A stretch of 64,000 bases of DNA from Saccharicrinis sp965230625 (GTDB taxonomy: Bacteria > Bacteroidota > Bacteroidia > Bacteroidales > Marinilabiliaceae), in assembly GCA_965230625.1 (NCBI GenBank), contig CBDDLL010000001.1:1054001-1118000 (forward strand), given 5' to 3'. Of the stretch, positions 53,510-62,213 are shown piece after piece; the first letter of the stretch is position 1, and each line of letters starts with the position of its first letter. A model generated the notes under the pieces. The model ran no database searches, had not been told where the DNA came from, and saw only the letters and a program-made list of their open reading frames with translations. Both the position numbers and the translations under genes were made by a program.

Positions 53510-55608
53510 TTGTGACCGACATATTTAACTGAATAGAACTTGGGTATTTTGGGGTTAATTTTTATTTTGCCATGCTTTTTTAGTGCCCATTCTATTTTAT
53601 CAGAAATAAACTGTTGACTTTTTTTTGTTACCGAATATGAAGGCAGTTCATTATCATCCCTCTTGTGCATAAAATATATTTTACAATTGGGATAATCGAG
53701 AATAACTCTTTTGTAATTGTGTAGAAAAGGCATGCCAATTAAACTCTCTTCTTTTTTACCATTTAAATACATCACCTCATTAAAACAAATATCGCCTAGT
53801 TTAATATTTATTACCTCTTCTCTGTTTTTCAACAGTTTATTCCGATTAACATTTTCACTAAATGATGATTGGTTTCTGGAAGTAAAATAAAAATTGGGAA
53901 AGAAAGGATTATTAATTTGATAAGATCCCCCTCCCAATACAACTGGCGCACTGCATCCAGTGTCAAATAGTGCTTTACTTTTTTTACCATTTACATCAAT
54001 TAACACATTATTTTTATTTACTATTGATAATTCCATATCCGGAGTTGACATATGGGGATTTGACCTTTTATCATAAACAGTAACAATACTCTTATCCATA
54101 TCAAAGTCCCATATATAATCTTTTATAATATTATGACCTATGACGCCAACAGTTTTTAAATTAACATCAAAACTTCTTAAACTTGTATCTTCCTTAAATG
54201 AATAGTCGTTTAAAGATAGATTACCTATATCAAATTGTTCTACATTAAAAACTGCCAATTCTTTTTCTATACCATTAGAATCCTTTACTATGTATTTATA
54301 TAAGAATTTACTTTTACTTTCTGGTATATTTTGCAGTGTACTTAATGAGAATCCGGTATCAAAAAACATATATTCACCATTACCTTCATTAGTGTAATCA
54401 ATATATATGTAACCAGCAGAATCACATGTAAAATTTAATTGTACAGGTTCGCACTTGGCATATTCAAAAAAGTTTTCAAAAAAAACATTATTTACAGAAA
54501 ATTTACACTTTCCAAATATCTTTCCGTTTATTAGAGCTGAATCTTTGCAGTAAAAATTATCTTTATCTTTGTTTTCTTTTAAAATTTTAAGATCACCATA
54601 AATAGTTATTTTTTTTAGGACTGTATCAGTCTTAGAATTTAACTGTAAAAATTTTAATTCTAATTTATTCCGACTGGAAATATTTACGATGTTACGTTTG
54701 TCCAAGATTTTCTTGCTCCAACGTATTAAACTTTTGTAGCTCATTTTACTGGCAGAAAAAGAAGGATCTTTTCCAAGAGCGATTTTTCCAATAAAGATTA
54801 TTTTATTGGCATTATTATATACAATTACTCTTTTGTAGTTATGCCAGATTGGATTACCAATAAAACTTTGTTTGTCGTACAAATAACAAGTAGCTATGTT
54901 GTTAAAATAACTGTTGCCTACTCTTACATGAGTATAATCTAATAAATTATAACTTTCAAATTCTTGTGTTTTTCCATTTTTGGTTAACATTAAGCTATTT
55001 AAATTAACCTTATCCTCATAAAAAAAAGGCTTTTTGTTGTTTGGTATATTACCTTTTAAAACCAATGGGTAATATGATGCAGATTCGATATTTACCGTAA
55101 TCGGAGAATCATTTACTAAAATTGAAGATCTAATCTTACCATCTTCGTAATGAATACTAAGCGTATCCATTGGAATTTGAGAATTTAATTTTGGAGTAAG
55201 CTTGCGACCAATATGTACAGTTTTGTTTTCCAAATCAAAATCCCATGTATACTTTTCAATTATATTGTTCCCAATTATTCCTATACAATTGTTAGTATGC
55301 CCTTTAAGCATTGAAGGAGAAAACATTTTTTTTACTTCGGAAATATCAAATAGTTTTTGTTTTCCCAGTGAGATGCAGGTATTGTATGTCCTTAAAAAGT
55401 TAATCAGGCTATCTGCCAAATAACTTGATTTAGAACCTGTATCAAAAAGCAACCATCCTTCCTTATTGTTAATGCTGGTGTTTATAAATATTCTTCCATA
55501 TTCATCAAATTCGATATCTGCTTGTTGGTTTTTTAATTCTTGCTGCCCTCTTAAGCTTAAAAAGGAGAAAGCGAGTATATGTAAGAATATTAGGTGCTTA
55601 ATAGGCAT
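53338..55608 (-). CDS. Secreted four-lobe retropepsin-like aspartic protease (array member B)
   Basis: The 756-residue protein starts with a signal peptide nearly identical to gene A. Lobe 1 is intact (LLFDTGSKSSYL) and lobe 2 has lost its aspartate (VNIESASYYPLV). Lobe 3 is intact (MFFDTGFSLSTL), as is lobe 4 (ALFDTGCSAPVVL). The C-terminal 50 residues (YGTYIIKAKDLSKPVVHCKD, then NMNDEVWKAK) are identical to those of gene C. Long stretches of lobes 1-2 also match gene C, so the two form a recent pair. It is separated from gene A by 55 bases. Confidence 0.85.
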   Translation of the reverse strand: MPIKHLIFLHILAFSFLSLRGQQELKNQQADIEFDEYGRIFINTSINNKEGWLLFDTGSKSSYLADSLINFLRTYNTCISLGKQKLFDISEVKKMFSPSMLKGHTNNCIGIIGNNIIEKYTWDFDLENKTVHIGRKLTPKLNSQIPMDTLSIHYEDGKIRSSILVNDSPITVNIESASYYPLVLKGNIPNNKKPFFYEDKVNLNSLMLTKNGKTQEFESYNLLDYTHVRVGNSYFNNIATCYLYDKQSFIGNPIWHNYKRVIVYNNANKIIFIGKIALGKDPSFSASKMSYKSLIRWSKKILDKRNIVNISSRNKLELKFLQLNSKTDTVLKKITIYGDLKILKENKDKDNFYCKDSALINGKIFGKCKFSVNNVFFENFFEYAKCEPVQLNFTCDSAGYIYIDYTNEGNGEYMFFDTGFSLSTLQNIPESKSKFLYKYIVKDSNGIEKELAVFNVEQFDIGNLSLNDYSFKEDTSLRSFDVNLKTVGVIGHNIIKDYIWDFDMDKSIVTVYDKRSNPHMSTPDMELSIVNKNNVLIDVNGKKSKALFDTGCSAPVVLGGGSYQINNPFFPNFYFTSRNQSSFSENVNRNKLLKNREEVINIKLGDICFNEVMYLNGKKEESLIGMPFLHNYKRVILDYPNCKIYFMHKRDDNELPSYSVTKKSQQFISDKIEWALKKHGKIKINPKIPKFYSVKYVGHNNDTIMSKHTVFGTYIIKAKDLSKPVVHCKDSVKLPNGEMIYEKYQFNMNDEVWKAK

Positions 55609-55834
55609 TTAAATTAATTTATTGAATTACACTATATTGAAATAGAAATGATTTTTGAGTTTTTATTTTGCCTTCCACACCTCATCATTCATATTAAACT
55701 GATACTTTTCGTATATCATTTCACCATTGGGGAGTTTAACTGAATCTTTACAATGAACAACTGGTTTCGACAAGTCTTTTGCTTTAATTATATATGTACC
55801 GTAAACTGTATGTTTACTCTTGATAGTATCGTTA
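55491..55834. repeat. Direct repeat copy 2 spanning the gene B/gene C junction
   Basis: This copy, about 2.3 kb from copy 1, covers the start of gene B, the gap and the end of gene C. Differences from copy 1 are scattered single bases near its outer ends. Such repeats allow unequal crossing-over that would add or delete one array unit. Confidence 0.85.
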
Positions 55835-57949
55835 ACATTATTAATAAAACTAATTGGAAACTCTTTGGGGTGGTTTGAATTAATTTTTACTTTATCATAT
55901 TTATTTAGGTTCCAATCGGATACTTGTGTAGTAAATGCTTCTGTGATTTTTGTTACAGAATATGGAGGTTTAACTATATACTGCCTTTCATTTAAAAAAT
56001 ATAATTTGTTGTTTATTCCATCTAAAACAACTCTATCATATTCATGCCAAAAGGGAATACCGAAGAGGTTATTATTATCATTTCTGTTAAAACCATATAC
56101 AACTTCTGGAAAATTCTTAAAACCTACCTTTGCTTTTATAATGCCATATTGATATTTATTAAGTTCTTCATCAGGTACCTCTTCATCAAATGCCGACTTA
56201 ATATGAGTAATAGTAGGATATTTTGAAAAATACTGGATATTGTGCTTTTTATCATCCAATAATAAAGGACGTGAACATCCAGAATCAAGTAGTATATTTT
56301 CAGATTTATTATTTACAATTATTGGAACATTAAATGATTTAGAAGTTCGGATGAGATTTAATTTCATACCTGACTTAGAAATATTAATATCAGGTGGTTT
56401 TTTAAACACATTTACCACCTTAGTATTCATATCAAAATCCCAAATGTAATCTTTAATGATATTAAACCCTATAATACCCACTTCATTTGGATTCTTATCT
56501 TCTTGATCTAACTCTAAAAAAGAATAATTTTTTAAAGCTAATTCACCAATATTTATTTCATTAACATTAAAATAAGGTAGGTTCTTTACTATATTGTTTG
56601 CATCTGTTATATTCCATTTTCCTAAATAGATTTTTTCTGTACCTACAGTGTTTTTGTAGGCCTTGCTATAAAGAACTGTGTTAGAAGAACCAGTATCAAA
56701 AAGCATTAAATTATCATCAACATTATTTAGTCCCTTAATATATATATGTCCTTCTTTACCAAAATCAAACTTTAACTTACATAAATTAGGCTCGACATAT
56801 TCTTTAATATTCAACAATACACCATTTTTTATATTTATGTCGCATTTTCCATATAACTTCCCATTAAAATTTTTAACTGAATCTTTACAGTGGTAGGTTA
56901 ACTGGTTTTTACCCTTAGCAATTAGTTTATAATTGCCAAATATGGTAATCTCACCTTTAATGGTATCCTGCTGAATATTTAAATATGATAATTCTAATTT
57001 AATGCCGTATTTGAAAAAGATATCTATTTTCTTACATTCACCTATTAGCATATCATACCAATAATTTAATATGTTACGACTTATCTCTGACGCAGAAAAA
57101 GGTGGTAATTTTCCCTCGCTGATATTACCTATAAACTTTATTTGACTTGCACTATTATCAACAATTACTCTTTTGTAGTGATGCCAGATTGAAACACCAA
57201 TAAAACTTTGTTTGTCATACAAATAACGAGTTGCTACGTTATTAAAATAACTGTCGCCTACTCTTACTTGTGCAAAATCTAAAATATTATAGATTTTTAC
57301 ATCTTTAATTATTCCATTTTCAGGTATTTTTAAGCTGGTGTATTTTATATCAATATCATTAAAAAAGGACATATCTTTATTTGGTATTTTGCCTTTTAAA
57401 ACTAACTGATAATCAGATGCAGATTCGATATTTACTGTAACCGGAGAATCATTTACTAAAATTGAAGATCTAATCTTACCGTCTACATAATGAATACTAA
57501 GCGTATCCATAGGAATTTGAGAATTTAATTTTGGAGTAAGCTTGCGACCAATATGTACAGTTTTATTTTCCAAATCAAAATCCCATGTATACTTTTCAAT
57601 TATATTGTTCCCAATTACTCCCATACAATTGTTAGTATGTCCTTTAAGCGTTGAGGAAGAAAACAGTTTTTTTACTTCGGAAATATCAAATAGGTTTTGC
57701 TTTCCTTGTGATATGCTGGTGTTGGATGTCCATACATGATTAATCAGGCTATCTGCCAAATAACTCGATTTAGAACCTGTATCAAAAAGTAACCCTCCTT
57801 CCTTATTGTTTATGCTGGTTCTTATGTATACTTCTTCCAGATTCATCAAATTCGATATTTGCTTGTTGATTTTTTAATGATTGCTGGCCTCTTACGCTGA
57901 TAAAGGAGAAAGCGAGTATTTGTATGATTATAAAGCATTTTAGAGTCAT
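55663..57949 (-). pseudogene. Four-lobe retropepsin-like protease, array member C, frameshifted near the start
   Basis: A signal-peptide frame begins with an ATG at 57947-57949 (MTLKCFIIIQILAFSF) and runs to about 57835. The rest of the gene (from YIRTSINNKEGGLLF) continues in another frame from 57849 to 55663 (728 residues). The shift is one extra base near 57831: relatives have 19 bases where this gene has 20. Lobe 1 is DTGS, lobe 2 lacks its aspartate (VNIESASDYQLV), lobe 3 is DTGSSNTVL and lobe 4 has DSG (ILLDSGCSRPLLL). It could be a real mutation, slippage or a sequencing error. Confidence 0.8.
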
Positions 57950-57998
57950 AAAGCAATATTAGGTTTGTATTTTAATCTTTAAATTCTTTAGTAATTAG

Positions 57999-60272
57999 TT
58001 ATTTATTCCAAGTAGCATCACTTACATCAAACTTATATCTTCCATTCAATAATTTCCCATCACTTAACTTTATACTATCCTTGCTAATAATTTTAAGATT
58101 CGAGGAGTTATCAACTCTAACCTTAAACCTTCCATAAATAGTATCATTGGGGAATGTATAATCTATTGAATATGATAGTTCGTTTAGTGGAAAACCAATA
58201 TCGTAAGGACAATTAGTAGTTAATTTTCTAGTACTATCCAGTCTATTAGTACAATCCAGGTAATAAAGTAAGGTACTTTGTTTACTGGCTGAGAATTCCG
58301 GGAGTTCTTTTTCGCTTCTTTTATCAACTAAATGTATTACATTATTAACACAATCTAAAATAATCCTTTTGTATTCATGCCAATAAGAAATACCTATATA
58401 AGTATTGGTACCTTTATGGTAATTGCAATGAAGATTATTGAATTTATGATTACCTAATTTTATATTAGTATATCCCACTTCAGAGTATATATATTTAGGG
58501 GTTGTTAAAAGATGCGAGAATGCAGATCCAGACCTATGTTTAATCTTTTCTCCCTTAATAGGAGGTTTTATTTTTGCTGGAAGTTTATTTTTAAATTGCA
58601 AGGTACCATCAAAACCGCTATCAAAACCGATTGTATAAAATCGGTTGTTTATATCAACAGTCACACAATAAAAAGTTCCATTATAATCCATATTAATGGT
58701 GTTAATGTTGCTTATTTTCTTAGGCTGTAATGTGTTCTTTTTTGAAATGGTTACTATCTTATTTTCTAAATCAAAGTCCCAATTATATCTTTTAATTATA
58801 TTTTGCCCAATGGTTCCAATAATGGTATCTTGTGTTAAATATTCAGTTTGTTCGGGTATAATTGAGAAAATACAATTATGTATGGGCAATGATCCAATGA
58901 ATATTTTTTTATAAAAATATTTATCAAAAGACATTATATTTAAATTCGAATCCTCAACATCAGATTCATATAAAAAAGAGTGATTATGCTTGTTATTTAG
59001 TAAAGATGTATCTAGTGAGCTCATTTCAGCACCAGTATCAAATAGCATACAACCATTAATATCATTTACAATTGCATCAATGTATATAAGCCCAAAATCA
59101 TCAATATGGAATTTAGCTTTGGTGTTTTCATTGTTTCTAATATTACTATGATATCCATCAAATGAATCAACACTGAACCAGCCATCATACTTAATACTTT
59201 TATTATTTATCAATACTGAATCTTCGCAGTAAATAACTCTAGATAATGAGTCTTTTGCCAGATAGAAATAATTTCCAAATATCTTTATATTGAAGCCTTC
59301 GCTTTTAATAGCTCCATTAAAGCGCTGAAAATCAAAATTATCAAATGCAATGGGTTTAACGGGTGCGATGTTAAACTCTTTTAAGCTTGCTTCAATTAAT
59401 AATTCTCTTATTTTTTTATTTATAAAAGTAGCTGAATATTGCGATGCTAAATGACTCCTTCTTTTATCAAGTAAGTACATATATCCATTTCTACCATCTA
59501 AAACAACTCTATTAAATTCATGCCAAAAAGAAATCCCAATTCGATTAGTATTATTTTCTTTAATTCCTAAAACCGAACTATTAAAAGTATAGCCTCCAAA
59601 TTCTATATTTTTAAAGTCAAAATCTATTTTCTCATCTGGATATTCACTAATATCCATCGACATAGCAGATGTATTTAATAGAGTAACGTAATTTTTGGTG
59701 GGTGGATAGATATCTTTATTTATAATAAGAGGAAATGCTAAGCTTGAATCGAATTTTAACTTACTTTCCTTCTCATTGATCTTTACAGGTAACTGTATAA
59801 TACCTTTTTTAGTATTCGATAATTTTATTTTCTTATAATCACTTTTATTGTCAACAAGCAATATATTATCACTAATTGTAACAGACATATTTACAAAATC
59901 AAAATCCCATATATACTTTTCAATTATATTGTTACCAATTACTCCCATACAATTGTTAGTATGTCCTTTAAGCGTTGAGGAAGAAAACAGTTTTTTAACT
60001 TCGGTAATATCAAATAGGTTTTGCTTTCCATTTGAGATGCCAGTGTTGGATTTCCTTACATGATTAATCAGGCTATTTGCCAAATAACTAGATTTAGAAC
60101 TTGTATCAAAAAGTAATCCTCCTTCCTTATTGTTAATGCTGGTTCTTATATATATTCTTCCGTATTCATCAATGATAATATCTGCCTGTTGGTTTTTTAA
60201 TAATTCCTGGCCTCTTAAGCTTAAAAAGGAGAAAGTGAGTAATTGTATGATTATTAGGTGTTTTATAATCAT
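57999..60272 (-). CDS. Secreted four-lobe retropepsin-like aspartic protease (array member D)
   Basis: The 757-residue protein has a signal peptide (MIIKHLIIIQLLTFSF). Lobe 1 is degenerate (LLFDTSSKSSYL), lobe 2 is LKFDSSLAF, lobe 3 is intact (MLFDTGAEMSSLD) and lobe 4 is DSG (IGFDSGFDGTLQF). Its middle and C-terminal parts resemble gene A (YLAKDSL linker, PNDTIYGRFKV tail), while its N-terminal lobe is like gene C. It lies 108 bases downstream of lepB in the same direction, so read-through from lepB is possible. The order is lepB, D, C, B, A, lepB remnant. Confidence 0.85.
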   Translation of the reverse strand: MIIKHLIIIQLLTFSFLSLRGQELLKNQQADIIIDEYGRIYIRTSINNKEGGLLFDTSSKSSYLANSLINHVRKSNTGISNGKQNLFDITEVKKLFSSSTLKGHTNNCMGVIGNNIIEKYIWDFDFVNMSVTISDNILLVDNKSDYKKIKLSNTKKGIIQLPVKINEKESKLKFDSSLAFPLIINKDIYPPTKNYVTLLNTSAMSMDISEYPDEKIDFDFKNIEFGGYTFNSSVLGIKENNTNRIGISFWHEFNRVVLDGRNGYMYLLDKRRSHLASQYSATFINKKIRELLIEASLKEFNIAPVKPIAFDNFDFQRFNGAIKSEGFNIKIFGNYFYLAKDSLSRVIYCEDSVLINNKSIKYDGWFSVDSFDGYHSNIRNNENTKAKFHIDDFGLIYIDAIVNDINGCMLFDTGAEMSSLDTSLLNNKHNHSFLYESDVEDSNLNIMSFDKYFYKKIFIGSLPIHNCIFSIIPEQTEYLTQDTIIGTIGQNIIKRYNWDFDLENKIVTISKKNTLQPKKISNINTINMDYNGTFYCVTVDINNRFYTIGFDSGFDGTLQFKNKLPAKIKPPIKGEKIKHRSGSAFSHLLTTPKYIYSEVGYTNIKLGNHKFNNLHCNYHKGTNTYIGISYWHEYKRIILDCVNNVIHLVDKRSEKELPEFSASKQSTLLYYLDCTNRLDSTRKLTTNCPYDIGFPLNELSYSIDYTFPNDTIYGRFKVRVDNSSNLKIISKDSIKLSDGKLLNGRYKFDVSDATWNK

Positions 60273-60380
60273 TGAAGATGAACTTTTAAAGTTTTGAAAG
60301 TTACTTTTTATTGAAATTGAATTGATCTTTTATATGAATATAGAAAGTTTTATATATTGTATTTCAAGAAATATATGGTT

Positions 60381-61535
60381 TTACAGGCTTAATCTAAGAA
60401 ACATTCGGGATAAAAAACTTTGATTCATATTTCCCTCTCCATTATTGAACAAAACTATCGGTGCTTTTCCAATTATTTTCGTTTCCGGTATTGCACTAAA
60501 CGATCTGGAATCCTGGGTTGCTGTTCTGTTATCACCCATCATAAAGTAATAACTATACTTAAAGGTATGGTGAGATTGTACAATTCCATCTTTTTTGTAT
60601 TCTTTAAGTTTCTTATCCCATTTAAGCCCTTCTCCTCTGGTAAGTATATTTTTGTACCTCTTTTTATTAAAGGGCGTTAATTTTACCTCTAATCCTTTAA
60701 AAGGAATTAATACCTTATCATACTTTGAATACCAAACTTTGGAAAAACTATTCTTTTGAAGTCCGTTATCAGTTTTTAGGTTTCTATAATGATGGAACGA
60801 TTTTTTTATGCCAAGTTGAATAAGTTGTAGATAAGAAATTTCTATATCTATAGAATCTTTTAAGAAATTGTTTGATGTGTTTATTCCTGAAGATAAAAGA
60901 GTATTTTTTAATAATGAAGGATTATTAAAGTACAATCTGTAAGTAACAATTTCCTGGTTAGTGGGATCAGAAGGCTTTCCATTTATAAAAACTTCATGAT
61001 TATCCACATAAATAGTGTCACCTGGCAAACCAACACATCTTTTAATCCATGTTTGTTGGTTGTTAAAAGGTGGGTTAAACACTAAAATATCGCCCCTATC
61101 AACCCCTCTCCAACCTTTAAGCCTTTTATAATCCCAATAAATTTTCTTTGTTTCTTTTTTGTTTTCTGCATTTATAAAAAAGGGAATATTTACCCACGGT
61201 ATTTCAAATGGAGATCTTGGTAGACGAGGACCTATGATAAGTTTATTAACCAAAATAATATCACCTTTAAATAAGGTGTTTTCCATTGAACCACTGGGAA
61301 TTTTATATACTTCAAATACAAAAAGCCTTAATGTAATTGCTAATACCAAGACCCCAATGAACATTGATGGAATACTTATCCATTTTTTAGATATGATTGA
61401 TTTATACCATTTTGATGAAGTAAAATTTTGGATGATTGCAAATAATAGAAATACTAAACCTATCCAATACATTGATTTGACTATGAATATTATCGAAAGA
61501 ATTACCCATAGAGTAAAGTATATTTTAATTTTCAT
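60381..61535 (-). CDS. lepB: Signal peptidase I
   Basis: The 384-residue protein has three N-terminal transmembrane helices. The catalytic serine is in YKIPSGSMENTLFKGD, the lysine in WIKRCVGLPGD, and box E is FMMGDNRTATQDSRSFSAI. It is longer than the Escherichia coli enzyme because of a large insertion (about residues 175-285), as in other Bacteroidota enzymes. It cleaves signal peptides of exported proteins on the outer face of the inner membrane. It is followed by the aspartic-protease array and its own 3' end is duplicated at 50657-50983. The 3' 245 bases are the shared, identical part. Confidence 0.95.
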   Translation of the reverse strand: MKIKIYFTLWVILSIIFIVKSMYWIGLVFLLFAIIQNFTSSKWYKSIISKKWISIPSMFIGVLVLAITLRLFVFEVYKIPSGSMENTLFKGDIILVNKLIIGPRLPRSPFEIPWVNIPFFINAENKKETKKIYWDYKRLKGWRGVDRGDILVFNPPFNNQQTWIKRCVGLPGDTIYVDNHEVFINGKPSDPTNQEIVTYRLYFNNPSLLKNTLLSSGINTSNNFLKDSIDIEISYLQLIQLGIKKSFHHYRNLKTDNGLQKNSFSKVWYSKYDKVLIPFKGLEVKLTPFNKKRYKNILTRGEGLKWDKKLKEYKKDGIVQSHHTFKYSYYFMMGDNRTATQDSRSFSAIPETKIIGKAPIVLFNNGEGNMNQSFLSRMFLRLSL

Positions 61536-61595
61536 ATATATTTTTACTTTCTTGTTTACGGTATCCTGATTAATAACAGTATAATAAATTTATAA

Positions 61596-61772
61596 TTATT
61601 TACTTTTTTCAAATCGCCTAATAATTGCATAAGCTAAGGGTAATAATAATGTTAAAATTATCTCCTGAGGTTTGAAACTTAACTTTAATATTAAAATAGA
61701 TAGGCCACATAGAAACCAAACTACTCCAACTGCGAGAAAGAATGTTTTAAAAAATTCCATTATATTCTTCAT
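61596..61772 (-). CDS. Small membrane protein
   Basis: A 58-codon frame (MKNIMEFFKTFF to FEKSK) reads from the ATG at 61770-61772 to a TAA at 61596. It encodes two likely transmembrane helices (about residues 10-30 and 36-51) separated by a short polar SFKPQE turn and ends in a basic tail. It fits neatly between lepB (60 bases further on) and the DUF1573 gene (35 bases before). No family is recognised. I give it fair confidence because of spacing, orientation and sensible composition. Confidence 0.55.
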   Translation of the reverse strand: MKNIMEFFKTFFLAVGVVWFLCGLSILILKLSFKPQEIILTLLLPLAYAIIRRFEKSK

Positions 61773-61807
61773 TGTTCTATAATTATTTGGGTGAACTATT
61801 GTTTACT

Positions 61808-62203
61808 TTAAATCTCCATATTCTCAGGAAACTCAACACTACCTTTTACTGTTAATTTAACAGGAGCGTCAGTCCCATTATAGAATACAGTTATGGTTTT
61901 GTGAAACCTTCCTGGATGTGAAGTGTCATAATCTATTTTTAATGTTCCCTTTTCTCCTGATTTTAGCGGTTTCTTATTCCATTCAGGAACAGTGCACCCA
62001 CAGGATGTTTTAACATCATGAATAACCAGGTAAGATTCTCCCGGATTACTGAATTCAAATTGGCAGGATGCATCCTGTTTATATTTGAGTTTACCAAAAT
62101 CAAAGCTTTTTTCTTCAAATTCAATTTTTGCATCATTCTTAATCTGTGGCCCTATACAACTTGAAAGTATAAGGATAAATAATAGGTGAAATACTTTTCG
62201 CAT
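61808..62203 (-). CDS. DUF1573 lipoprotein
   Basis: The 131-residue protein has a lipoprotein signal peptide with the lipobox LSSC (Cys16). It has a single DUF1573 Ig-like domain (about 27-125), recognised by the FDFGKL start, the cysteine pair in VKTSCGCTVPEW and the DTSHPGRFHKTITV strand. Such proteins are abundant in Bacteroidota envelopes; a specific function is unknown. It begins 10 bases after the RND permease gene, which probably shares its transcript. Confidence 0.9.
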   Translation of the reverse strand: MRKVFHLLFILILSSCIGPQIKNDAKIEFEEKSFDFGKLKYKQDASCQFEFSNPGESYLVIHDVKTSCGCTVPEWNKKPLKSGEKGTLKIDYDTSHPGRFHKTITVFYNGTDAPVKLTVKGSVEFPENMEI

Positions 62204-62213
62204 AAAAAAATAA

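Noticed and set aside
51000..60272. T9SS sorting tails on the aspartic-protease array proteins
   Set aside because: The C termini (for example NMNDEVWKAK) lack the glycine-lysine and K-F strands of the Por tail; only the protein at 42278 has it.
60420..60680. An 86-residue plus-strand frame inside lepB, repeated at 50696-50956
   Set aside because: It is the antisense of the lepB 3' end. The two copies look alike only because lepB itself is duplicated there; it shows no start context or protein features.
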